The notes under the pieces were generated by a model. It worked only from the letters and a program-made list of their open reading frames with translations, did no database searches and was not told where the DNA came from. From assembly GCA_963738835.1 (NCBI GenBank), contig CAVTYH010000001.1, positions 620,001 through 684,000 on the forward strand: a DNA stretch of 64,000 bases, read 5' to 3'. Each line of letters begins with the position of its first letter. Within the stretch, counting starts at the first letter, position 1. The DNA is from CAVTYH01 sp963738835 (GTDB lineage: Bacteria; Planctomycetota; Planctomycetia; Pirellulales; JADZDJ01). Positions 47,474 to 57,900 of the stretch are shown piece by piece. Both the position numbers and the translations under genes were made by a program.

Positions 47474-49734
47474 TCACTTGATGAACAACATTTCCTGATA
47501 AGTCGGCAGCGGCCACAAGTCGTCGGCAACCCAACTTTCTAATTCGTCGGCGTATTTGCGGACCATAGCCATGGCAGGAACCACCTCGTCGCAGAAGTGC
47601 TGGGCTTCGGCCAGCAAGTTTGCTGCATCGTGCTCGTTGAGAGCCTTGTTCAGCACGCCAACGCTATCCTGCAAACACTTCACCAGCTCGGTGACTTTGT
47701 CGAGCGTGTCGGTATCGAACTCGTAACCGACCAGCTTCAAATTGGCGCAGGTGGATGCCAATTCGTTTTGATAACGTATGGCCGCTGGGAACAACATCGT
47801 CTTGGCCATCTCGACGGTTTGCAAGGCTTCCACGCGCACCGTTTTACAGTATTGTTCCAAATAGATATCCAAACGACTTTTCAACTCGCGTTCCGACAAG
47901 ACACTATACTTGGTGAATAGCAACTTGATTTCAGGCGCATCAAGCATTGGCAGCGAGTCGACAGCCGTTTTCATGTTCAACAGCCCGCGTTTGGCTGCTT
48001 CCTGATGCCAGGCGGCCGAGTAGCCATCGCCGTTGAAGATAATCGGCTCACATTCCTTAATAATGTCGGTTAGTAATTTCTGGACGGCTCCGTGCAAGGC
48101 GTCTGGATTGCCTTTGGTTGCTTCCTCCAGTTTCGTCGCACAGTAATCGAGCGATTCGCACACAATCGTGTTCATCGCCACGAGCGGTCCGGCAATCGAT
48201 TGATTAGAGCCGACTGCCCGAAATTCAAAGCGATTGCCAGTGAATGCAAACGGGCTGGTGCGGTTGCGGTCGCCGGCATCTTTCGGCAGCGGCGGCAATA
48301 CATCGACGCCAACCGTCAGCGTGCCTTTGGTGATGGACGATTTCGCTCCGCCAGCTTTGATCTGGTTGAACACATCGCTGAGCTGATCACCCAAAAAGAT
48401 GGAGATAATTGCCGGGGCGCCTCATTGGCTCCCAGCCGGTGATCATTTCCAGCCGAAGCCACAACGGCTCGGAGCAAACCCTGGTATTTATACACGGCGC
48501 GGATCACTGCACCGCAGAACACCAAAAACTGGGCATTATCGTGGGGTGTATCACCGGGGTCGAGCAAGTTGCCTTGCGATTTGCTGCCGAGCGACCAATT
48601 CACGTGCTTGCCGGAGCCATTGACGCCGGCAAACGGCTTTTCGTGAGTCAAGCAGGCCATGCCGTATTTTTCGGCCACACGCTTGAGCGTGATCATGATC
48701 AACTGCTGATGATCGGCCGCCAAGTTCGCAGATTCGAACACGGGAGCGATTTCATACTGGCCCGGCGCCACTTCGTTATGGCGAGTTTTCACCGGGATGC
48801 CGAGTTTGTACAGATCGCGTTCCACTTCGAGCATAAAGCCAAGCACGCGTTCGGGAATCGCGCCGAAGTAGTGGTCTTCAAACTCCTGCCCCTTGGGCGG
48901 CTTGGCGCCAAATAAAGTGCGCCCACAAGTGAACAAGTCGGGGCGAGAGAAGTAGAAATGGCGATCGACCAGGAAGTATTCTTGCTCGGGGCCGGCGGTG
49001 GAGGCCACGAAAGCGCCGTCGGAATGTCCGAACAACTTGAGGATTCGCTGCGCTTGCACATTGAGCGCCTGCATCGATCGCAGCACTGGAGTTTTCTTGT
49101 CGAGCGCTTCGCCGGTCCAAGAGACGAACGCCGTGGGAATGCACAGCGTAGTGCCGTTGGGATTTTCCAAAATATAGGCCGGACTCGTTACATCCCAAAT
49201 CGTGTAACCGCGGGCCTCGAATGTGGCGCGAATGCCGCCACTCGGGAAGCTTGAGCCGTCGGGCTCGCCCTGAATCAGCGCCTTACCGCTAAATTCTGCG
49301 AGAGCACCTCCGTCGCCATCGGGCGAAAGGAAACTATCGTGCTTTTCCGCCGTCAGGCCGGTTAGCGGAAAGAAGACGTGAGCGTAATGCGTGGCCCCTT
49401 TTTCGATGGCCCAGTCTTTCATCGCCACGGCCACGACATCGGCGATCGAAGGGTCGAGCTTTTCGCCCGACTCAATCGTTTTAATTAACGATTTATAAAC
49501 ATTTTTTGGCAACCGTGCTTTCATTTCCGCGCGATTGAAAACATTCGCGGCAAATAACTCGTGTGCCGGCGTTTCGGCAAAATTCAGCGGCGGAGTGATT
49601 GGCCGCCAGTTGGTTACCGCAGATACGGCCGCCATGCGGGCATTGGCAGAGAAACTCGGGGCCCGCGAGCCGGCTGCGGCTGCGGCCGATCCGTTGCCGT
49701 TGGAAAGAACATTGCTGGGAAAGCTCGTACTCAC
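47474..49734 (-). CDS. glnN: glutamine synthetase type III (frameshifted)
   Basis: About 750 residues, the size of GSIII and much larger than GSI. It converts glutamate and ammonium to glutamine with ATP. Diagnostic parts are WRPITPPLNFAETPAHELFA, MKDWAIEKGATHYAHVFFPL, TGLTAEKHDSFL, STAGPEQEYFLVDRHFYFSR, KTRHNEVAPGQYEIAPVFES, HEKPFAGVNGSGKHVNWSLG and ASAGNDHRLGANEAP. Two extra C in a GCGCCCCGGC run near 48413 shift the frame; the rest (IFLGDQLSDVFNQIKAGGAK) continues to 47474. It is divergent from the type I enzyme. A sigma-54-type promoter lies 120-150 bases upstream and an intrinsic terminator downstream, so it is probably a single-gene unit. Confidence 0.94.
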
Positions 49735-49866
49735 AAAAAACTCCTTACCATGTCGGAACGACGCGTGAAGCCCAGTCCCTGGGCCTTGGCAGCGCGGGAT
49801 TAAAACAGAGCGCCATCCGTGACTCTGAAAGGCGGGGGATAATCCATTCCCTTGGAGCCGCCCTTA

Positions 49867-49882
49867 GGCAATTGCTGTGCCG
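49867..49882 (-). promoter_or_regulatory. sigma-54 (-24/-12) promoter of glnN
   Basis: On the minus strand CGGCACAGCAATTGCC: GGCAC at -24 and TTGC at -12 with GG and GC 12 bases apart, matching the consensus apart from C for T at the first base and at the last position. The start would be near 49857, giving a leader of about 120 bases. Confidence 0.75.
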
Positions 49883-50178
49883 CGAACGCAATTTGCTCTC
49901 CAGCGATTGCCGTTCCTTGTCAAAAAACCGATATTCCTCGACTGCATTCCGAGGATTTGTACCGGGCATAAAGTACTGAATCTCCGCAAGTGTTGTCGCC
50001 AACAGCGAAGCTGTACTGGTGCGCGAGTCTAATTTGCACGCGAATTGGTCTGAAGATGCTTAATTCGGCGGCAATTCTTTGAGAAACCGCAAAACCTCGC
50101 CAGCGCACACTTTTTTTACGTAAGCCAATTGAAAGTCTACGATTATGCGCTATCATGCTGTTTCATTCAGCCGTCAAA

Positions 50179-50194
50179 TGGCATTAGATTTGCC
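50179..50194 (+). promoter_or_regulatory. sigma-54 (-24/-12) promoter of glnA
   Basis: TGGCATTAGATTTGCC: TGGCA and TTGC with GG and GC 12 bases apart. The start would be near 50205, about 107 bases before the glnA GTG. Sigma-54 control of glnA is classical in enterobacteria. Confidence 0.75.
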
Positions 50195-50311
50195 TTTAAC
50201 TGAGGGTTTGCGAATGCTCCCTCGAGCATCGTTCTCCAGGGTTGTCGTTAGGCAGGCGACCCGCGATTTTATCGCATTCCTTCTGGACTTTCCGAGAAAA
50301 GGGAGATTGTT

Positions 50312-51724
50312 GTGAAGCCAAAAGAAGTACTTGCGTTGTGCCGCGAAAAGGATGTTAAGGCGGTGGACCTGCGGTTCATGGATTTTCCGGGCCTCTGGCA
50401 GCACTTCACCGTGCCCGTGAACAAGCTGGATGAAGATGTGTTTGAAAATGGCTTAGGCTTCGACGGCTCTAGCATCCGCGGCTGGCAAGCAATTAACGAG
50501 AGTGACATGCTCGTCGTGCCGCAGCCAGAGACGGCCTTCCTCGATCCCTTCACGACGCTGCCCACGCTGGTCATGGTTTGCAACATTCAAGACCCGATTA
50601 CCCGGGAAGATTACACTCGTGACCCGCGCAACGTGGCTCGCAAGTCGGTCAATTATCTGAAGAGCACTGGCATTGCCGACACCTGCTACATCGGTCCCGA
50701 GGCCGAATTCTTCATCTTCGACGACGTGCGGTATGACTTCAATCAGCACGAAGGCTACTACCACATCGACAGCGTGGAGGGCGAATGGAACCGCGGCAAA
50801 GACGAGAAGCCGAACCTCGGTTATAAGATTCGCTACAAGGAAGGTTACTTCCCTGTGCCGCCGGCCGACGCCTTGATGAACATTCGCAACGAAATGATGC
50901 AGACGATGATCGATTGTGGAATCGACATTGAAGCCCAGCATCACGAAGTGGCGACCGCCGGCCAGAGCGAAATCGATATGCGCTTTAACGATCTGGTGCG
51001 CATGGGCGATCAGGTGATGATTTACAAGTACATCATCAAAAATGTGGCGAAGAAGTACAACAAATCGGTCACTTTCATGCCCAAGCCGCTGTTTGCTGAT
51101 AACGGCTCCGGCATGCACACGCATATTTCCCTGTGGAAAGGGGGCGGCCCCTTGTTCGCCGGCAGCGGATACGCCGGCCTGAGCGAAATGGCGATGTTTG
51201 CCATCGGCGGTTTGCTGAAGCATGCACCGTCGATCCTGGCGTTCTCAAACCCGACCACGAACAGCTACAAGCGTTTGGTGCCGGGCTACAAAGCGCCGGT
51301 GAATCTGGCGTACTCTCAGCGGAATCGTTCGGCCTCGTGCCGCATTCCGATGTACAGCCCCAGCCCGAAGGCTAAGCGGGTCGAGTTCCGTTGCCCCGAT
51401 CCATCCTGCAATCCGTACTTGGCGTTCTCCGCCATGCTGATGGCCGTGATCGACGGCATTCAGAACAAGATCAATCCTGGCCAGCCGTTGGATAAGGACA
51501 TCTATGACTTGTCGCCAGAAGAATTGGCTGAAGTGCCCAAAACACCCGGCAGCCTGGAAGACTCACTTATGGCCTTGAAGAACGACCACGCCTTCCTGCT
51601 CCGCGGAGATGTGTTTACCAAGGACGTAATCGACACGTGGATCAACTACAAGATGAAAAATGAAGTCGACGCCATGCGTCTGCGTCCACATCCGTACGAA
51701 TTCTGCTTATACTACGACATGTAG
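50312..51724 (+). CDS. glnA: glutamine synthetase type I
   Basis: An intact 470-residue GSI. GTG 50312 follows AAAAGGGAGA and gives the normal start MKPKEVLALCREKDVKAVDL. The active-site pieces are GFDGSSIRGWQAINESDMLV, YIGPEAEFFIFDDVRYD, HHEVATAGQSEIDMRF, DNGSGMHTHISLWKGGGPLF, NPTTNSYKRLVPGYKAPVNL and RIPMYSPSPKAKRVEFRCPD. DIYDLSPEELAEVPKTPGSL aligns with the adenylylation loop of E. coli GlnA, and its Tyr is in the modified position, so GlnE-type control is plausible. Length matches E. coli (469). It pairs with glnN across a sigma-54 regulatory region and with gltBD downstream to form the GS-GOGAT route. Confidence 0.97.
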   Translation: MKPKEVLALCREKDVKAVDLRFMDFPGLWQHFTVPVNKLDEDVFENGLGFDGSSIRGWQAINESDMLVVPQPETAFLDPFTTLPTLVMVCNIQDPITREDYTRDPRNVARKSVNYLKSTGIADTCYIGPEAEFFIFDDVRYDFNQHEGYYHIDSVEGEWNRGKDEKPNLGYKIRYKEGYFPVPPADALMNIRNEMMQTMIDCGIDIEAQHHEVATAGQSEIDMRFNDLVRMGDQVMIYKYIIKNVAKKYNKSVTFMPKPLFADNGSGMHTHISLWKGGGPLFAGSGYAGLSEMAMFAIGGLLKHAPSILAFSNPTTNSYKRLVPGYKAPVNLAYSQRNRSASCRIPMYSPSPKAKRVEFRCPDPSCNPYLAFSAMLMAVIDGIQNKINPGQPLDKDIYDLSPEELAEVPKTPGSLEDSLMALKNDHAFLLRGDVFTKDVIDTWINYKMKNEVDAMRLRPHPYEFCLYYDM

Positions 51725-51758
51725 TATGCCAGCTCAGCATATCGCCTCGCTAATACAC

Positions 51759-51791
51759 CAACGCCCTCGGTATTTATCACCGAGGGCGTTG
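51759..51791. terminator. bidirectional hairpin between glnA and a convergent gene
   Basis: A perfect 13-bp stem, CAACGCCCTCGGT with ACCGAGGGCGTTG, and a seven-base loop. It starts 35 bases after the glnA stop and ends 43 bases before the stop of the convergent PEP-CTERM gene. No T run follows on either strand, so it may act by structure only. Confidence 0.65.
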
Positions 51792-51833
51792 TGCTGCGCC
51801 GTGGGGCGTTAGCCCATTGTTTGGAAGAGTGCA

Positions 51834-52487
51834 TCAAGGTTGAGACCGACGGGCCTTCGCCGCGCGAGCAAACGCAACCAGCACGAACATGCTTCCCCCA
51901 CTCAACAGCATCCCGAGGGTCGCGGGTTCTGGGACGGCGGTCGCGTTGAAATCAAATTCGTAATTTGTGCTTGCACCAAGCTGCTGGATCAGGAAGACGT
52001 ATTCCCCAGCAGGTAACGGCGGTGTGAACCCGTGCGACCCTGGTGCATCAGCCGTGTTGCCCATAATTGGCAAAAAATCCTGGCCGACAAGATTTCCCGA
52101 GTGTGGACCGTTGCTGGCTGAAGTGCCAAAGTGAGCATAGCCGAGATATGCCGAGGCATCTGTTTCCGGATTGCCGATAAATGCGGTTCCCATCTGAACG
52201 CCGATGAAGCCTTGAGAATCGCTCGATTGATACGAGGCCAATATCAAAGAACTTAGCTGTTTGCCTGTTGGAACTAGCAGGCCGACCCAGTCCTGAGAAT
52301 CGCCACTGCCGACTGTTCCGATGATTGAATTGAGTCCGTCGCCCAATGAAAAACCCGACGGCGCACCTTGGCTGTTCGACAAATCTCCGCTTGTTCCTTC
52401 GTTATACGTGAACCCAAAAGTCCGATCTGCCACCACCAGGATTAAAAGCATCGTCCCGACTCCGAACTGCAGAATACAACGATTCAT
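51834..52487 (-). CDS. PEP-CTERM sorting domain protein
   Basis: About 217 residues from ATG 52487 (MNRCILQFGVGTMLLILVVA), a signal peptide preceded by AATGAGG; the in-frame start at 52610 adds a non-signal extension. The body is a beta-rich domain (SGDSQDWVGLLVPTGKQLSS, LPAGEYVFLIQQLG) without a recognised enzymatic motif, similar to planctomycete PEP-CTERM proteins of unknown role. The end is VPEPATLGMLLSGGSMFVLV and a basic tail (ARAAKARRSQP). It is convergent with glnA and divergent from the RraA-like gene. Confidence 0.82.
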   Translation of the reverse strand: MNRCILQFGVGTMLLILVVADRTFGFTYNEGTSGDLSNSQGAPSGFSLGDGLNSIIGTVGSGDSQDWVGLLVPTGKQLSSLILASYQSSDSQGFIGVQMGTAFIGNPETDASAYLGYAHFGTSASNGPHSGNLVGQDFLPIMGNTADAPGSHGFTPPLPAGEYVFLIQQLGASTNYEFDFNATAVPEPATLGMLLSGGSMFVLVAFARAAKARRSQP

Positions 52488-52718
52488 GGTCGACCTCATT
52501 TCTGCGATGCATCGCTGCAATTTATCGTGCAAACCGGCTAAAGCGTGTATATGCACGCTAAGACTACCGCCGTCGTTGCTCAACGTCAAGCATTTTGCGC
52601 CGGCCACCAAAATTATTGTCCAGATTGTCTGTTCCGAGGAACTACATGGATCCCTAACTTTTCGTTACGATATCGGCACTGACCAATTTGCCAACCATTC
52701 GATGGCCACGGGTTTCCA

Positions 52719-53447
52719 ATGAAGATTAGTGCTGAAGTTCTAGAGAAATTGTCCCGGTTCGATACGCCGACCATCTGCAATGTCATCGAACTATTTGATG
52801 TTGTGCCGCGCAATCACGGGTACATGGACGGGCGAATCAAAGCTGCGTTTCCAGAATTGCCGCCCATGGTGGGCTTTGCCGCCACTGCCGCATTCCGCAG
52901 CGACGATCCACCCAAAGGGGGAGACGCGTACGGAAGCATGGATCAACAGGTGGGGCGTTTCAACGAGTTGCCGGGGCCAGCAATCGTGGTGTTTCAAGAT
53001 CTCGATGACCCGCCCGTAGCCGCGACGTTCGGCGAAGTCATGTGCTCGACCTACCAGGCATTTGGATCGGTGGGCTTGGTTACATCGGGGGCCGGGCGCG
53101 ACCTCGATCAGGTGCGAGCACTTCGCTATCCCGCTTTTACTTCGGGAACCATTTGCTCTCATGCGTACTGCCACATTCTGCACCTTGGATTGCCGGTGCA
53201 CGTCGGCGGACTGACTGTCAATAACGGCGATTTACTGCATGGCGATGTAAACGGAGTAACACGAATTCCGCTCGAAATTGCCGATGAAATTCCGGATGCA
53301 GCTACTGAGTTTGTGGCGGCAGAAAGAATCGTGATTGACTATGTCCGTTCGCCAGGTAGCAAGAGCGTGACGGAGTTTGGGGCCCGGCGGAAAGAATTCT
53401 CCGGGGTGGTGGCCCAGCTCACTGCACGTTTGAAGCGGAAGCATTAA
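52719..53447 (+). CDS. RraA-like / 4-hydroxy-4-methyl-2-oxoglutarate aldolase family protein
   Basis: An intact 242-residue protein. DTPTICNVIELFDVVPRNHG starts the fold, GLVTSGAGRDLDQVRALRYP carries the conserved G-x-x-RD segment used for substrate and metal binding in the aldolase branch, and NNGDLLHGDVNGVTRIPLEI is the family signature near the C-terminus. Members are Mg2+-dependent aldolases/decarboxylases or, in gamma-proteobacteria, RNase E inhibitors; the length and the RD motif favour an enzyme. Substrate unknown. It is followed by a LysR gene on the same strand after 350 bases. Confidence 0.83.
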   Translation: MKISAEVLEKLSRFDTPTICNVIELFDVVPRNHGYMDGRIKAAFPELPPMVGFAATAAFRSDDPPKGGDAYGSMDQQVGRFNELPGPAIVVFQDLDDPPVAATFGEVMCSTYQAFGSVGLVTSGAGRDLDQVRALRYPAFTSGTICSHAYCHILHLGLPVHVGGLTVNNGDLLHGDVNGVTRIPLEIADEIPDAATEFVAAERIVIDYVRSPGSKSVTEFGARRKEFSGVVAQLTARLKRKH

Positions 53448-53804
53448 GTCTCTCCGGAATCAGGCATGCGAGATCAACGTACCGATTCCATAGACTAGAT
53501 AATCTCGAGATTTCTGGTTGCCTTCGTTCGCTTTGAGAGAATTCTGGCAGACAGACGCCTCTAGCATAGCAGCGTAGTTATTGTGTAGTTTCATAAGTCA
53601 TTATTTTGCAATCACTTATGCATTTTATTAAATCAGGAAAAAGGCGCAAACTTAACACAGTATATAAGTTTTCGTAAAGCTAGAGACTTGACGCGGGCCG
53701 ACAGCATTCCTACGCTAATATGTTTGCCGCAAATCTTGCGGGTTCGCTGTATTCGATTTTCTGATTCGCGGATCTCTCTCATTGGCGCTTCTACGGCTGG
53801 TTCT
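53448..53804. other. intergenic region upstream of the LysR gene
   Basis: No gene is recognised. CATAAGT (53592-53598) and ACTTATG (53614-53620) form a perfect 7-bp inverted repeat with a 15-base spacer that could be an operator. TTGCAA at 53606-53611 and TTAAAT at 53628-53633, 16 bases apart, make a weak promoter candidate overlapping it. Confidence 0.4.
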
Positions 53805-54857
53805 ATGCACTTAAAGTCGCTCAAGGTGTTTTGCGATGTCGTCGGACGGCACAGCTTCTCTCGCGCTGCGGAAGAAAACGGCATTTCGCAGTCAGGGGCA
53901 AGCCAAGTTGTCAATCAGCTTGAACACCGGCTGGGCATCAAACTGCTGGATCGGTCGAAGCGACCATTCACGCTGACGCCGGAAGGCGAGATTTACTACG
54001 AAGGTTGTCGAAAGCTTGTCGAGCGCTATTTCGCTTTGGAGGAAAGAATCCGCACCCTCCACGATGAAGTAGCAGGCCGCGTCCGCGTGGCTTCGATCTA
54101 CTCAGTCGGCCTGCATCACATGAATCGGTATTTGCAGGAATTTCTTAGCCAATACCCCAAGGCAAACGTACGGCTTGAATACTTGCACCCACACCGCGTT
54201 TACGACGCCATAGAGAATGACCAAGCCGACTTAGGCCTGGTCAGCTATCCAAAACCTTCGCGCACTATCAAAGCAATCGGTTGGCGGCAAGAGCCGATGG
54301 TGCTGGTCTGTGCGCCAACGCATCGTTTTGCCAAGCGGCAACGGGTTTCGCTCGAAGAAGTGGCCGGAGAACCGATTATCGGTTTCGATTCCGACCTCAC
54401 GATTCGTCGCGAGATAGACCGCGTGCTGGCGGAATACCACACCGACCTGCGCGTTGTTATGGAATTCGACAACATTGAAACGATTAAACGGGCGGTGGAA
54501 ATCGATGCCGGCGTAAGTTTGTTGCCAGCGCCCACCGTCGTGCGAGAAGTAGAGACAGGAACACTAGTAGCAGTCCCCCTTTTGACGAACGAGCTAGTGC
54601 GACCGCTGGGGATTATTCATCGTCGTGGCAAGGACTTGGGGGTGACCGTACGTCGCTTTATCGATCTGCTGCGCAGCGAGGGTGAAAGCTTCGCATCGCC
54701 GCTGCCTGCACACAAACCAAGAATTGTTGAAGATTCGCGGGGGGTACCGGATGCCACGCCGAATCGAAATTCGATAGGCATCGCATCGGGTGGCAACGGC
54801 ACAGCGGCACGAGAGGCTGCTTGCGAACTTGTCAGCCAAACAGCGGCAGCAGGATAA
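53805..54857 (+). CDS. LysR family transcriptional regulator
   Basis: 350 residues from ATG 53805 (MHLKSLKVFCDVVGRHSFSR); the frame is open upstream to 53688, but that part is not LysR-like. The winged HTH is clear: SFSRAAEENGISQSGASQVV, NQLEHRLGIKLLDRSKRPFT and LTPEGEIYYEGCRKLVE. The effector-binding domain follows (GRVRVASIYSVGLHHMNRYL to ALGIIHRRGKDLGV, with DAGVSLLPAPTV). The tail of about 60 residues (NRNSIGIASGGNGTAAREAA) is low-complexity and unusual. gltB starts about 120 bases downstream on the same strand. LysR proteins regulating gltBD are known (GltC in Bacillus), so control of gltB is a reasonable but untested idea. Confidence 0.88.
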   Translation: MHLKSLKVFCDVVGRHSFSRAAEENGISQSGASQVVNQLEHRLGIKLLDRSKRPFTLTPEGEIYYEGCRKLVERYFALEERIRTLHDEVAGRVRVASIYSVGLHHMNRYLQEFLSQYPKANVRLEYLHPHRVYDAIENDQADLGLVSYPKPSRTIKAIGWRQEPMVLVCAPTHRFAKRQRVSLEEVAGEPIIGFDSDLTIRREIDRVLAEYHTDLRVVMEFDNIETIKRAVEIDAGVSLLPAPTVVREVETGTLVAVPLLTNELVRPLGIIHRRGKDLGVTVRRFIDLLRSEGESFASPLPAHKPRIVEDSRGVPDATPNRNSIGIASGGNGTAAREAACELVSQTAAAG

Positions 54858-54975
54858 TTCCTCCTCGCAAGGAGCTGGCGAGGGCGGATACTCATCGGCC
54901 GATCGCGGTCGGTTCGAGATAAACAGCTCGCCGACCAATCGAATCAAGTACTAATACACAATGGAAAAATGGTGA

Positions 54976-57900
54976 GTGTTATGCAGTCGCAATTCCCCTT
55001 CGATCCTGCGCCAGCGCGAGGGACTCTACGATCCGGCCTTTGAGCACGATGCCTGCGGTGTCGGCTTTGTCGTCAATATGCACGGCGAAAAGAGCCATCA
55101 GATTGTGCGGCAGGGCCTCGAGATTCTGGTTAATCTGACGCATCGCGGCGCTTGCGGTTGTGATCCGTTGACTGGCGATGGCGCTGGCATTTTGGTGCAA
55201 ATGCCGCACGAATTTTTCACAGCGTCGTTTGGCGAATTAGGAATCAAACTCCCGCCGCCTGGCGAGTATGGCATCGGCAACGTGTTTTTGCCGCCTGATC
55301 CCGCGGAGCGGCGATATTGCGAACACCGATTCGAATCGATTTGTTCCGATGAGGGACAGCGCTTCCTGGGTTGGCGCGATGTTCCAGTGGACAATGCCGA
55401 CATCGGTCGCACGGCTCGCGATGTCGAGCCCGTGATTCGGCAAGTTGCGATTGCACGTGGGCCTGAGACGCCGCCGGAACTTTTCGAATGGAAGTTGTAC
55501 GTCATTCGCAAACGACACGAACTGGAGATTCGCGCGACTAAAGAACTGAAACAGAAAAAGTCGTCCTACGTTTGCACGCTTTCCTCGCGGATCATTGTTT
55601 ACAAGGGCCTATTGCTCGCCGATCAGGTAGAACGGTTCTATAAAGATTTGGCTGATGAGCGTATTGTTTCTGCGCTGGCCCTGGTGCATCAACGCTACAG
55701 CACGAACACATTTCCGACGTGGGATCTTGCGCACCCGTTCCGTTTTCTAGCGCACAACGGCGAAATCAACACACTTCGCGGCAATGTGAATTGGATGCAC
55801 GCCCGCGAGAGTATGCTCGCGCATCCGGTTTTTGGGCCTGATCTGTGGAAAATCTGTCCGATTTGTGTTCCCGGCGCCAGCGACTCCGCGATTTTTGACA
55901 ATGTTCTGGAGTTACTCGTGCTCACCGGCCGGACTTTGGCGCAAGCGATGTCGATGCTCATTCCAGAACCGTGGAGTGGCCACGAGAGCATGCCCGACGA
56001 CTTGAAAGCCTATTATGAATATCAAGCCTGCCTGATGGAACCGTGGGACGGCCCAGCGTCGATGGCATTCACCGATGGCACCGTGATTGGAGCCACACTA
56101 GACCGCAATGGCCTGCGTCCCAGCCGCTATTGGGTGATGAAAAATGGCCTGGTGGTGATGGCTTCCGAAGCCGGCGTGCTGGCCTTGCCGCAAGATCAAG
56201 TGGAATACAAAGGTCGTTTGCGGCCTGGCCGGATGTTTTTGGTTGACACTTCGCAGGGCCGCATCATCCGTGATGACGAAATCAAAACCGGACTAGCAGC
56301 GCGGCATCCGTATCGCGAGTGGATCAAAGAGAACCAGGTGAAGCTCGACGAATTGCCGGATGTAGTCGGTCTCAATGGCCATTTGGACGAGCCGCTGACG
56401 AAGCTACAGCGTGCCTTCGGCTACACGCTGGAAGATTTGCGCATCATCATCGGCCCGATGGGGACCGACGGTTTCGAGCCAATTGGCTCGATGGGCAACG
56501 ACACGCCGCTGGCCGTGCTCTCCGATCGTCCGCAGCTTTTGTTCAATTATTTCAAGCAGCTGTTTGCGCAGGTCACGAATCCGCCGTTGGATGCGATTCG
56601 CGAAGAAATTATCACGTCGATGATCACCACGGTGGGCTCCGAAGGCAATTTGCTGAACGAGACGGCCGATCAATGCCGGCTGCTGCGGTTGGAAGCGCCG
56701 GTCATTTCGAACGCGGAAACGGCGAAGATCAAAGCGCTCGACGCACCCGGCGTTCGCAGCCGGACGTTGTCGATTTTGTTCCCGCGCAGCGAAGGCGCTG
56801 CGGGAATGGAGCGCCGATTGAAAGAGTTGCGCGCCGAAGCAACCAAGGCCATTGAAGAAGGCGTGGCGATTCTGGTTTTGAGCGATCGTGGCGTGAACTA
56901 CGACAGCATCGCCATTCCCTCGCTGTTGGCCGTGAGCAATGTGCATCATCATCTGATCCGCGAAGGCACGCGCACGCACTGCGGCATCGTCATCGAAACC
57001 GGCGAAGCACGCGAGGTGCATCATTTCGCGCTGCTCACAGCCTATGGGGCCGGCGCCGTGAATCCGTATCTGGCCTTGGCGACGCTCGACGACATGTTAG
57101 CCCAGCGTTATCTGCCCGACAGTTTCACGCACAAACAGTTGCAGAAGAATTTCCTGAAGGCCGGGGTCAAAGGCATCCTCAAGGTAATGTCGAAGATGGG
57201 CATCTCGACGCAGCAGAGTTACCGCGGGGCGCAGATTTTCGAAGCGGTCGGGCTAAACACGGGCTTCGTGGACGAATATTTCAGTTGGACCCCCAGTAGA
57301 ATTCAAGGTGTCGGCCTGGCTGAAATTGCAGAGGAAACGCTGCGCCGGCACGAGCATGCTTACCCGCGGTTGGAAGTGCCCGTGGTTCTCGATCTTGACG
57401 TCGGCGGTCAATATCAATGGCGTCGCAAGGGCGAAGCCCACATCATGAATCCCGACGTGGTCGCGAAGCTGCAACATGCCACACAGATCAACAGTCGGCA
57501 TGAATTCAAACAGTTTTGCAAACTGATTGACGAGCAGCAAACGCGGCTACTCACGTTGCGCGGCCTGCTCGAATTCCGTAAAGACACGCAGCCGATTCCG
57601 CTGGAGCAGGTGGAATCGGCCGCCAACATTGTCAAGCGGTTTGCTACGGGAGCCATGTCGTTTGGCTCGATTTCCAAAGAAGCGCACGAAACACTGGCCA
57701 TCGCCATGAACCGCATCGGCGGGAAAAGCAATACCGGCGAGGGTGGCGAAGACGCGGCCCGGTACAAGCCCGACGCCAACGGCGATCTGCGTTCCAGCGC
57801 CATTAAGCAGGTGGCCAGCGGCCGCTTCGGCGTGACCAGCGAATATCTGAACAGTGCGCAGGAACTCCAAATCAAAATGGCCCAGGGAGCCAAACCCGGC

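Larger units (their letters stand above)
49735..50311. other. divergent regulatory region between glnN and glnA
   Basis: 577 bases without a gene. It holds a sigma-54-type promoter facing each way, a hairpin in the glnN leader (AAGCCCAG-TC-CCTGGGCCTT at 49768-49787), and the dyad GTGC-N13-GCAC near 50019-50039 that might be an activator site. No NtrC-like activator is encoded nearby. Confidence 0.6.

Noticed and set aside
52516..52532. TTGCACGATAAATTGCA (minus strand) as a sigma-54 promoter of the PEP-CTERM gene at 51834-52487
   Set aside because: The GG at -24 is TG, the spacing is one base too long, and it lies only about 30 bases before the start codon.
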